From NCBI GenBank assembly GCA_014706385.1, contig JACGZH010000004.1, positions 1,674,001 to 1,738,000 on the forward strand: 64,000 nucleotides of DNA, read 5' to 3'. The first letter of the stretch is position 1, and the number at the start of each line of letters is the position of its first letter. Below the pieces are notes generated by a model. That model had not been told where the DNA came from. It ran no database searches and was given only the letters and a program-made list of their open reading frames with translations. The position numbers and the translations under genes are program-made. Source of the stretch: Phaffia rhodozyma. Taxonomy: Eukaryota; Basidiomycota; Tremellomycetes; Cystofilobasidiales; Mrakiaceae. Shown here piece by piece: positions 35,313 to 46,584 of this stretch.

Positions 35313-37944
35313 ATGAAGCGCAAGAGGACGGTTCAGGCCTCGACAAAGTCTTCCCTTGCGGCTAACACTACCGCTACTACTACCGCTACTACTACTACTA
35401 CTACTACTACTGCCACATGCTCAGCCTGCGGTCAGATTGGGCACTCTATGCGATCTAATCACCTCTGCCCGTTTTACATCCCTCGTCAGAGGGTGGAAAT
35501 CCGCGCTAAGTCAGCGGTCCCTATGGTGTCAGGGACAGTAAAGATAGGCTTTGGTTCTTTACTCGCCTTTAAGCCACTGGCTGGCCCGATCGAGTCCGCC
35601 GTTGCCCGGCTAGGAAAGATAACATTCGACGCGTCTCGCCTTCTCAATATCCACATGTCAAAGGTCTGCGCGGATGGAGGGGAGATACCAAACCTTCCCA
35701 ATATAATGCGGCTCTATCTTCAGGCTGTTGGCTTTAACAAGCGTGGAGGAAATCTGCACCAAGGAGCGCCAACACTGAACGAAGGGATCAACCACATCCG
35801 GGACACCTCTTTCCCTGCTGAGCACCAGTTCACAGACTCAAAGCGAGTGATCTCTTTGGCAATGACAATGGTAATGGTGATGCAGCTGGCTGCGAACAGG
35901 GACTGACTGATTTGCTGCTTTCATAGATTCCTGAGCAGAATGATCGGCGCCAAAGCCCTGTTGTAGACCACGGCCTGCCAGAACCATGTCGCCCTGAACA
36001 TGCCGCGCCGGGCTTCTCGGCTCATCTCTTAGTGGCTGGAGACAAACGTTGGAGAAGCGATCCAGAGTCGGATCAGTATCAGCCAGGTAAGGAAGACAAG
36101 TCATCTGAGGAGATATCTGAATAAAGGCTGCAGCGATGACTGACCTATCTGACCTATCCGATACATCTGTTCGTTCTTAGCGCACTGCCCTCTCCCATCA
36201 ACTCTAGGAGCAACTGTCCCCTCTCCCACCTCGAGGAGGAGGAGAGGGTGAAGAAAGAGAAGAGGGAGAAGAGGATAGAGAGGAGGAGCCACCACAAGCT
36301 GCTACATCCTTGGCGGCCTCGCCCTGGCTACTCAAACTCCTCCTTCCTGACCAGCGCACGGTGATGGAGGCGCATCTCCGAGTGTTGTTCGACTTCCTCA
36401 CAGATGACATCTTTGGAGGTTTGCCTCTGACGGGTGAGGCCATCAAGACCTCGTGGCGATTATATCTCCGCCCTCTGTACCGGATACTGACCATCTTTGA
36501 GGAACATGGCCCCCAAGATGCGGCTACAAGACGGACCACTCGTCGCCGGGGGCATGGCCTCCGCCTGTTCTCGCTTCTGCCGCTCTCGTCTCACCGGTCG
36601 TCCTATGTCTTTGTAGACACCATGATACTCTACGACCTTTGGTGCCAGCTCAAATCGGAGGACGCGGATATGGGATATATGCGCGGGGTGACTCAGGTGT
36701 CCTTCCGGGATGACTCTGACACTTGGTGGAAGAGGTCGTTCCATATATCCAAAGTCAAGACCAGAAAGCGACAGTTCGCCATGTCGCTCAGCACGGACGG
36801 CATCGGCGTGTCTGCCGGAATGCTGAGACCCATGTCGTCTTCATCTGGCATCGACGCCTACGGATGGAGATGGGAGGGCGAAGAAAAGGACCGTCACCGA
36901 GTAGAGTATGTGCCGTGGGGTGTGCGGCCAGAGGACGAGGTCGTGGGGCTGGACCCAGGCCGTCGGACGCTGCTCTCGACAACCGCAGGAGGGATCGACA
37001 TGTCTCTGGACAACGGCGGTCTGGCCGAGCACGGCACGCAGTGGTCGCTCTCTCTCAAGTAATGGAGGCACCTTGCGGGGATGGACCGAGACGCTCGGAA
37101 ACAGCGGCTGTGGATGAAGAACCATGCGGAAGTGTCAACCACTATCCATGGTGAGTGCCTCTCACGCTCACACCCACGTTCAAGCTGACTGTATGAACAG
37201 CCTTACTGACCTTGCAAACTGTCTTGCCCACCTCGGTGTCGTGCTTCGGCTTCTTTCTTCGGTGTCTTTCTCCAGATCTTCCTTCGTTCAGATCTGCCAG
37301 TCTCGATCGTCTCCGCGCTGCTCTCGTCATACACTCTCAGTCCTACTCCTGGCTCGCGACCTTCTTCGCTGCTCGAAGGTGGAGACGTCTTCGCTGGGGC
37401 GCGCACATCAGCCGCGAACAAGCGTACCACAAGGTGGCGCTCCGTCTGTCGGCAGGAAGTCCAAGCACCTTCTTGGCCTTCGGCGACGGCGCCTTCTCGT
37501 CGTCTTCTCGTGGGCATGCACCTGGTCCTGTGAAGACGATGTATGCCAAGCTGAGGGCCTCTCCGCTGCTCCATTTTCGCACAGTCCGGGGGTATCGGAC
37601 GTCGAGAGTGTGCTTCAAGTGTCATGGCGAGTTCTCTGGGAGGAACAAAGCGTGGGCGATCAAGGAATGTCGGAGCGTCTGTCGAGTAAGTGCCGTGTGT
37701 TACATACTTATGATAGTGTCTCGATGACTGACCGTTCTCTGTGCTTGCTCATTGATTTCTATGCTTTCTCTCTGCTCTCTCTCAGACTTTGTGGAACAGA
37801 GATGTGAACACGTCGCGCGACATGCTGCACCTAGCCCTTCACCAGGACGAGAACGAAGGGGCGAGAATGCTGGCGTTTGACACCGCTGCTGCTAGTGAGG
37901 CTGATGTTGAGACTGAGGCTGGCACTGAGGCTGGCAGAAACTAA
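35313..37944 (+). pseudogene. Fanzor-type (eukaryotic TnpB/OMEGA) RNA-guided nuclease gene, near full length, probably inactivated
   Basis: Predicted homologue of TnpB/Fanzor. It starts MKRKRTVQ (35313), then poly-Thr from an ACT array and a zinc knuckle CSACGQIGH...C. Proposed exons: 35313-35870, 35927-36086, about 36208/36236-37150, 37201-37685 and 37786-37944. Motifs in order are FAMSLSTDGIGVS (TDG, 36793-36801), VVGLDPGRRTLL (RuvC-I Asp, 36952-36954), WRHLAGMDRDARKQ, FSSSSRGHAPGPVKTM, and YRTSRVCFKC with ECRSVC (zinc ribbon, C codons at 37611, 37620, 37668, 37680). WNRDVN (RuvC-III Asp, 37801-37803) follows. The tail is Glu/Ala-rich with a stop at 37942-37944. Breaks: TAA at 37060-37062 inside a conserved stretch, an exon 2/3 junction that does not phase cleanly, and Gly where related proteins often have Glu before RTS. 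Introns are 50-100 nt with good consensus. A non-TnpB RuvC transposon protein is the alternative, but the motif order argues against it. Confidence 0.72.
35371..35413 (+). repeat. ACT trinucleotide microsatellite inside the Fanzor-like gene
   Basis: An imperfect (ACT/GCT)n array encodes a Thr-rich linker just before the zinc knuckle. It is likely to vary in length between strains. Confidence 0.85.
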
Positions 37945-38056
37945 ACCCATAACCCATGGGAACCTTGGTGATTCGTGGTCCGAGGTCATCCCAGTCCAAG
38001 AGGATCATGTATCGACCACCATCGGTTAAGATCACTCTCACCATGCTTTTTGCATG
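37945..38056 (+). ncRNA. Candidate omegaRNA scaffold / element right end
   Basis: This segment follows the Fanzor-like stop codon and recurs at two other loci. A hairpin at 37957-37993 pairs TGGGAACCTTGG with CCGAGGTCATCCCA (12 pairs, a CA bulge, an 11-nt loop). In copies A and B the left arm is TCTCGG instead of CCTTGG, and each change keeps pairing through G-U or G-C. The segment ends in a perfect hairpin, CATGC-TTTTT-GCATG (38042-38056). In TnpB/Fanzor systems the guide RNA is read from the 3' end of the gene into flanking DNA, so the guide would begin just after 38056. Transcription is not shown by sequence. Confidence 0.45.
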
Positions 38057-38100
38057 TATTTATTATACAAAATTTGAAGAAAACATGACATCATTCACAC

Positions 38101-39525
<1,425 letters not shown>

Positions 39526-41046
39526 GATGTGTAGTTTGGAAAAAGGATGGATTTGAGGTGGATGAAGCCGATTATGGGTTTGAGAACAGGAAGAGTAAGG
39601 GGGAGTGGTCTGAAAAAATGAAGGTAAAATGCAGAAAGAGAGATGGGAGACTGTTCGCGCCTGTTTTTATAGTCGAAAATAGGGGCGGAGAAGGATCGAG
39701 AAGGTGCGGCACCCGTGTTCATGTCACGCATGGATGCCGGATTTACTTCTGGGGCGGAGAAGAGAAGAGCGGAACGTTCGAGTTCGTCACGAGCGGTCGT
39801 TGTGTTATCTAATGATTGCTATGAGAATGACCTATAGATAGCTACTATAGGCGACAGTCGCCAGATAAATAAATTGATGGGCAAGGAGACGGACCTCCGT
39901 GCTTCCGTCCCATGTGATTGGGGGGAAAAAGTCGGACGCGATTGGAATATTCGTCTTTATTCAATTTATCGAGAGAAAAAATTCCTCCTTTGAATTAAAA
40001 AAAAAAAGAAAGGAAAAAAAGAAAAAGGAAAGAGCCTTTCTAGACAATGACAAGCCTGATGAGGCAACTGAGCCACCAGGTAGTCTTCATAGGGACGAAT
40101 AGAGACTATTGATGAAGTCTGATATGTCCAGGGAAAAATTAGCTTGGATAGAGACCGAGAGACGGTTCCATCACGATTGAGCTGACAAGCCCATCTGATG
40201 AGATGTCTTTGTTTTTTTTTTGTTTTTTGTTTTTTACATTTTTTTTACATTTTTTTTGCCACAGTAAGTCTCAGAAGAGGAGTGCAACGCTGTAGGTCTT
40301 TTCGGAAGCCTAGGTTAGTGAATTTTTGGGTTTGACCAAGACATCTCGGTTAGTGAAATCGAGAACTAGCTACGACCTCGAGTCAATGGTTTCTCCAAAG
40401 CACATTCGCGTCGCACGAATTACCGTGATCCGCTATTGACCGTATGTTCTCAGCCCGTGAAGGCACCGGTTTTGCTTTGGAAGACAAGAAAAGGTAGTAT
40501 AATATGATATAATATGGTATAGTAGGGTATTCATTGAATCAAAGCATAGTAGACTACAAGATACAGAAACAGGAAAGAGGAGAACGGGAAAGAGAAGATA
40601 AAAAGGAAAAAAGGAAAGAAATCAGGATGAAGAAGAGATGAAGAAGAAGAAAAGAAAAGAAGAACTCAAGACGAATGCCGTTTAATACTCTGGCAAGATG
40701 GTTACGGTCATGTAACACCGGCGTTGCATCCGCAGCAACCTTTCCTCACGTGGCGCACAGGTCCGATCAAAACAACAACAATCACTTGTCTTCTTATTTA
40801 TACAGACTAATCTGAAGATGAGATCTATCCTTTCTCCTTCTTGTGTTTCTTTCCCTCCGTTCAGTCTATCGCATCCTTCTACCCACACTCGTTCACTCTA
40901 GTTGTCCTTTGGGCTGCTCAAAAGTGGCCTGTTTCCTTCATTGTCGGTCTTTTACTCATGCTCTCCTTTTCGCAGGCGCGCAAGCTGATAACTATCTCGT
41001 GGCTTATTACAGAGTCCCTTTTAGACCTTTCACCCGCCTCCCTCTG
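39526..41046. other. Intergenic region between divergent THI4 and subtilase genes
   Basis: About 1.5 kb. T-run clusters at 40210-40257 (T8-T9 blocks separated by G or ACA) and an AT-rich TATAATATG repeat near 40498-40530 are visible, then a purine-rich tract. It should contain both promoters. No gene was recognised, nor a TPP riboswitch core on the minus strand. Confidence 0.5.
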
Positions 41047-41286
41047 ATGAAGTTCCTTGCTTCTCTTTTCCTTTTGGCCTCCTCGGTCACGGCCGCCGTA
41101 CTCAATCCTTCCGATACTGCTAATTCTATTCCTGTGTGTATTATGTTGTATCGTGTGATTTCCTATGCGCGAAAGTCATCTTCCATATGCTTCGTGTTTG
41201 TACATCGGCTGACGACATAGGAAACATGTGAACTATATTCTTTGTTGCGTTTTTATTAATTGCTTTATTATTACTATTATTACTAC

Positions 41287-41323
<37 letters not shown>

Positions 41324-44300
41324 GGAAACCTATGTTCCTAACAAATGGATAGTTGAGTATTCCTCTGGAGTCGTCAGTAGTAAGCGATCCATGGTAAGTC
41401 TTCTCGTGCCGTGTATCATCTGCCTCATGCGCACTGAACAAATCATGCCTCATCTACTTTGCTTGATCGCGCGCTTTGCTACGCAGGACCCTCATGAAGC
41501 TTTTAGCTCTCATATGGAAAAGAGGGGTATTCTTCACGACGTCCTTCGAGTATTTAGCAGCCAGGGTCTCTTCACTGGAGCTACTATTGCTGTTGCCGAT
41601 GCCGTTCGTACTTTTCCCAATCTTCTTCAAACATATCGTTAGCCAGACACTTGCTCTAGTCATGCTGACCCTTTCAAGTTCCATTGGTGATGTTCGGGCG
41701 CACACATTCAACGACAGGATATTCTATCAGTCCAATCTATCCCTGGCGTCATCCGGGCTTATCCGGTCAGACTCATCCCTCGACCTGATTTCTCCCCCCA
41801 ACCCGGCTCGCTGGCTGGAATCGATACCTAGTTGAGCCTTTCGTTATCTCCTTTCATCGAATTTGTAGCCTAGTGACTGATTTCGATAATCGCGCATCGG
41901 TTATGAATTTACCTTCATCTCATATCTTCTAAACTAAATCAAAAAACCAGCACTCCTCACAAGATGACGAACGTGAGCCAACTTCACAATTTAGGCATCA
42001 AAGGCAAGGGTGTCCAGGTAGCCATCATCGATTCCGGAGTGGATTACAATCATCCTGCTCTCGGAGGATGTTTCGGAACGGGATGCAAGGTCGTGAAGGT
42101 TCGGCTTGTTCTCTCCGTCTTCGTTTCCGTATTAGATTTGATCTAATTGTTACTGAAGCACATCGTCTTCCCTTGCCAATGACATCCCTTGAATCAAAAC
42201 AGGGCTATGACTTTGTGCGTTGCTTACAATGATTCACTCTGTACTCCCCTTGGTTCTGAATCTGATGTCTTCCTTTTGATATATCAGGTCGGAAATGCTT
42301 ATACTGGAGGAACGTCCACTCCCGTCGAAGGTACCAATCCGATCGACTGTTCTGGCCATGGAACCCATGTCGCCGGTATCTTTGGAGCAAATGATAATGT
42401 CAACAACTTGTATGTTCAACGGATATATGGCGCTCGATGCGAATAACAAGAGTCTGAATGCTCTGGATCTGATTAAATACAGTACTGGAGTTGCTCCAGA
42501 AGCTACGATCGCTGCGTACAAAGTGTTCGGATGCACGGGAAGTGCTAGCAACGATGTGATCATTGCTGCTATGCTCCGAGCTGCTTCCGAGGTGAGGACT
42601 ATATTCATGATATCAATTCGAAGGAAGTCATGACTCTATCACTCACCATGCCTTCGTTCTTCGTCTTTCTGCTGTTCATCATAGGGATCTCAAATTATCT
42701 CCATGTCGTTGGGTGGCGCGAGTGGTTGGAGCGAAGATGCTGTCTCTGTCGTAGCCTCGAGAATTATTGCACAGGGAATTATCATCGTGAGTTATCGAGA
42801 GACGTGTCCTCACAACAGCAAACCGTCAATGACTGAAGTAGATTTTATGACGCCTTCATACAGACTGCCGCTGAAGGAAATTCCGGTGCCGAAGGTCTCT
42901 TCTATCCTTCCTTCCCTGGTACGGGTAACGGTGTGATCTCCGTTGGCGCTGTTGACAAGTAAGTTCATCGGCATTGCCCGCTCTGTCTATTCATCGACGT
43001 ATGCCAACCAATAAATTCGCAAACTCAACTTTAATGGTACTTCCTAGCCTCGTGACTCCCGGTCGATACACTCTTCTCTCGACCACCCCACCTACACCCA
43101 TCTTCTATGACGGAACCGCCGCTATCAACGTGTCGAGCTCGACTCAATACCCTATCTATCTAGCTTCCAATTCGACAAGTACTGATTCTCAAGGATGCAC
43201 ACCGTTCACAGTTGATCTTACGGGCAAGGTCACGGTAATCAAGTAAGTAAAGACCTGTTCTCTAAATTCGTTTAGGAACCACCAAGGTATATGTGCTAGA
43301 CAAACTAGCTGACACGTGACTGTTGTTCAAAAGACGAGGGATCTGCACATTTACAGTTAAAGCTCAAAACGTGTACAATGCTGGTGGACGAATCGTTCTT
43401 TTCTACAACGTGAGCCGATCTTGCCCTCTCTTTCCTCTATCAAAAGCTCAATTCAACTAAGTTACTTTCCCTGTCGCGACCATTAGACCGCTAACACCGC
43501 GCTCAGTGAGTATCAATTTGTTCTATAAATTCGTTAACACCTCCTATGTGGATAATGACTGATGATCAAGAACCACTATTGACGGGCATCTTGTCTTTCT
43601 CGTTTCAGCTGCAACTGTCAACGGAGTAGCCGTTCAGTCTGGCACTTTGACTCTCACTGGCGGAACAAACCTCGTCAATGCTGTGGTCGCCAATCCCGCG
43701 CTGACAGTATCGTTCCCTACGGGATTCTACAACTTCCCAAACCCTACTACTGGTGGCTTGGTCTCCACGTACGATTCCTCTTGCCGTTTAAGCATCTTTT
43801 TAAATAGAGTTGGTCTTATCCAAATTACGTCTGCATTTTTATCAAAGGCTTTCTTCTTGGGGACCTACGTTCGATCTGAAGATCAAACCCACAATAGCCG
43901 CTCCGGGAGGGAACATTCTGAGTACCTTGCCATTGAGCCAGGGTGCGTATGGTGTTCAGTCTGGAACTAGCGTAAGTTTCCTTTGAGCCGAATACCATAC
44001 ATGAAATGCTCTGTAGACACTGATGTATCTTCAAATGATTATCTGTTCGCATCAGATGTCTTGCCCCTTCATCTGTGAGTAGATCTCTTGGCACACAAGT
44101 CTAGAGTGACGTGACTGATTGGCTCACCAAGATGAATTCTATCCATAGCCGGAGTCATCGCTCTCTACATTCAAAAAAACGGACGCATTGCTCCTGATAC
44201 TATCACCTCGAAGTTAATCACGAGCTCCCATCCTGTCTCCACTACTGTCAATGGCACCTTAATTCAGCCTGTCATTCAGCAAGGAGGAGGCTTGGTAGAT

Positions 44301-46190
44301 GCCTATGCGGCTGTATTCTCGAAGACTGTTGTGTCTCCTTCTGGATTTGCTTTAAATGATACAACGCACGCTGTGACAAAGTCGACTTTCAAGATCCAAA
44401 ACTTAGGACTCCTTCCCAAGATTTACCAGATTTCTCATGTACCTGCTCAAACAGCTTCTACCTTTTCTAGCGTATGTTCTTCAAATACACACTACTCAAA
44501 GAGCTGACTGATATCAGAAAGTCGCTAAATTAGTTCGATACTTATTTCCTAAACAGAGCTCCGTTCAGCCTAGTCTCTCTCCTGCTTTCGCTCAGAACCC
44601 CGCTCAGGTAACCTTCTCGAGTACCTCGGTCTTGGTCTGGGGTCTCTTGTCATCACAAGTGACTGTTAAGTTCACAGCTCCCGTTTCGACACCTGGAAAC
44701 GTTCCTGTGTATTCTGTAGGTCTATTTTAACCGACCTGTCTTACTGATTGTTGTAACAATTCAGCTTGATAACTGATCCTTCTCACATTGTCTCGACAGG
44801 GGTACATCCAAATCAAGTCCAGTGGTGAGGTGTATACTATTCCTTACGCTGGTGTGGCCACTAGCATGCATGACAACTTCCCTATCCTCGACACGTACGC
44901 GCTTGTTTGATTTTCGTTCCGATCTGGCTAGATTGACCTGATACAACGTTGTCTCCCAACCTTTCCTCATGATTTTCTTCTTCTAGTACCAACTACTACT
45001 TTGGAAGTAACCTTCCTGCCCTCTCTGATGCCAAAGGCGCCTTTGTCACTGCACCTAGAACATTCACTTTTGTCAACGGCGGTGCGCTCAGTTTCTCAGT
45101 CGTTTCTTGTTGTTCCCATTTCTCAACTGATCAGTCTTCGTTGTGTTGTCGCTGTACCTATATAGACGTTCCGTCTGTGATACTTCGGTATGTTTGATTC
45201 TTATCTAAAAAAAGTCTTCATCGAAATAAAATTGAGAAAAAAAAGTTAACAAACCTGACGTGTATATTTTCTAGACTGATCGGAGGAACTGCTAAGCTCC
45301 TCATTGATCTTGTCGCTGCGAATACCACCTTCACTCCGACCATCGCTAAGCGAGACGGAGGCGTTAATGGTCGAATGACCCACGTAGCCAAGCGAGCTGC
45401 GCCTGCTGCTCCCATCAGTCTCGCTCCTCTCGTCCAGGTAGGTTTCGTCTGCGTTACGAACTGCCGTTCAGACTCATTTTGCTCACCCCATCTGACAACA
45501 TATGTATAGTACTCGTACAACTATCGTAACGTTCCTGATTCTACGGCGAATGGAGTTGGATGTACGCAGTCTTTGCCTTGTCTGTTTCGATTCACTTTTT
45601 GTTCGGGCGAATACTGACAAGATCATTCACGATCTTTGATAGATCAAAAATACGCCCTCTCGACGAGTAACACTTCGTTCACTTATGTCACCTCCGACGG
45701 AACCACTGTACGTGTACCCGATGGAAGCTACCGCGTTTTAATCCGGGGTCTGAAGATCTTTGGAGATGAGACTATTGAGAGCGATTATGGTGCGCCTTTC
45801 CATAAATTGTTGCTTGATTGATCAGGCTTCTGGACTTATTCCCCAATCAATTTCGTATCGTCTACAGAATCTTGGCTCAGCCCTATTATCACAATCGCGC
45901 AACAAGGCACTTCAAGTGCTTCCTCCGTTGCCTCATCATCTGCTTCCTCTTCCGCGTCTTCATCCTCTCTTGCCTCTTCGGCTGTGGTTTCTGCCTCTGT
46001 CTCTGTATCTACCTCAACCTCTACCTCCACCTCCGCCTCTACCTCTGCCTCTGCCTCGTCGTCATCCGCTGCCTCTGCCTCCTCGGTTTCTATCGTTACT
46101 ACCACGCAGAGTTCCAGTTCAATAGTTTCTTCGTCCGCCTCTGCTACGCTGACTGTGGCTCGTCGAGCCTCTCACAAGCGGCAGCATTAA
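41047..46190 (+). CDS. Secreted subtilisin-like serine protease (S8, PA domain, Ser/Thr-rich tail)
   Basis: Extracellular or cell-wall endopeptidase. It starts [19 protein letters not shown], a clear signal peptide; exon 1 is 41047-41133. An I9-type propeptide follows ([33 protein letters not shown]). The triad is present: Asp in [13 protein letters not shown] (42030-42032), His in [11 protein letters not shown] (about 42357) and Ser in SGTSMSCPF. The Ser codon (43969-43971) is the last before an intron. The oxyanion block [10 protein letters not shown] and a PA insert ([19 protein letters not shown]) place it with Vpr-like/minor-extracellular subtilases of about 900 residues. An Fn3-like region follows. 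The end is a tail of alternating Ser/Ala/Thr, probably O-glycosylated, finishing ASHKRQH with no GPI signal. More than 20 short introns are present; intron 1 ends in a long ATT array. Confidence 0.9.
41267..41324 (+). repeat. ATT trinucleotide microsatellite abutting a 3' splice site
   Basis: An ATT/ACT array runs up to the TATAG acceptor of subtilase intron 1, standing where a polypyrimidine tract would be. Exon 2 begins GAAACCTATG at 41325. Confidence 0.85.
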
Positions 46191-46584
46191 GTCGAGGTCG
46201 TGATATGCTGTATCTTGCTCTACTAATCTTTCTACATCTGATATTCTACCTCAATGCCATTCGTTTTTTTTTCTTGCTCCCTTAGTATACCCTAATAGGT
46301 TTATGTCTCTATATTCTTCAATCTCTTTCTTCTTCGTTTCGCTTTCTCTCCAAGTTGAATACTATCTAATCTGTCTGTGCTGAGAGCAGGTGAATTTGTA
46401 GATATCTTGTAGTGCCATTTCTAACTTGCTTTTACTCACTCCTTCGAAGCTAATGATTCATCGATCCATCGATCTTCTTCCTCTCGTCGTGCGAAGAAAC
46501 AAGTATAAAAACATGCCATAAGATACATTCCAGTCGTCTGAGACGTACAACCATAGTTTAGCAAACTTTGAGCCCAACTCTTTC
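46191..46584. other. Intergenic region between convergent subtilase and GABA transaminase genes
   Basis: About 390 bp of T-rich then mixed sequence, consistent with two facing 3' UTRs. Nothing else was recognised. Confidence 0.5.

Larger units (their letters stand above)
33590..38056. mobile_element. Fanzor-bearing mobile-element island with inverted 3' tails at both ends
   Basis: Both edges carry the same element 3' tail in opposite orientation. The left edge (33590 onwards) reads outwards on the minus strand and the right edge (to 38056) reads outwards on the plus strand. The shared part extends about 900 bp inward, covering the last two exons and the penultimate introns of the Fanzor-like gene, so two copies lie head to head. 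The right copy is nearly full length; the left is a 3' half. No transposase or recombinase was recognised between them, and no convincing target-site duplication was seen (only TATTTA near both edges). It could be a composite of two insertions or one element with very long inverted ends. Confidence 0.7.

Noticed and set aside
37055..37125. Intron removing the TAA in the Fanzor-like gene (GTAATGG donor at 37059)
   Set aside because: The acceptors tried either create a new stop or leave the wrong phase for the next exon, and they would delete a family-conserved stretch.
33590..38056. Classical cut-and-paste DNA transposon with terminal inverted repeats
   Set aside because: The inverted ends are about 900 bp, contain coding exons and introns of the same gene, and also occur as a solo tail at 30.3 kb. 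No transposase or clear target-site duplication was seen, so paired element copies explain it better.
39526..41046. TPP riboswitch upstream of THI4
   Set aside because: A CTGAGA-like hexamer occurs on the minus strand near 40268, but the companion conserved segment (GATC...GCGAAGGG-type) was not found downstream. The match is therefore probably chance.
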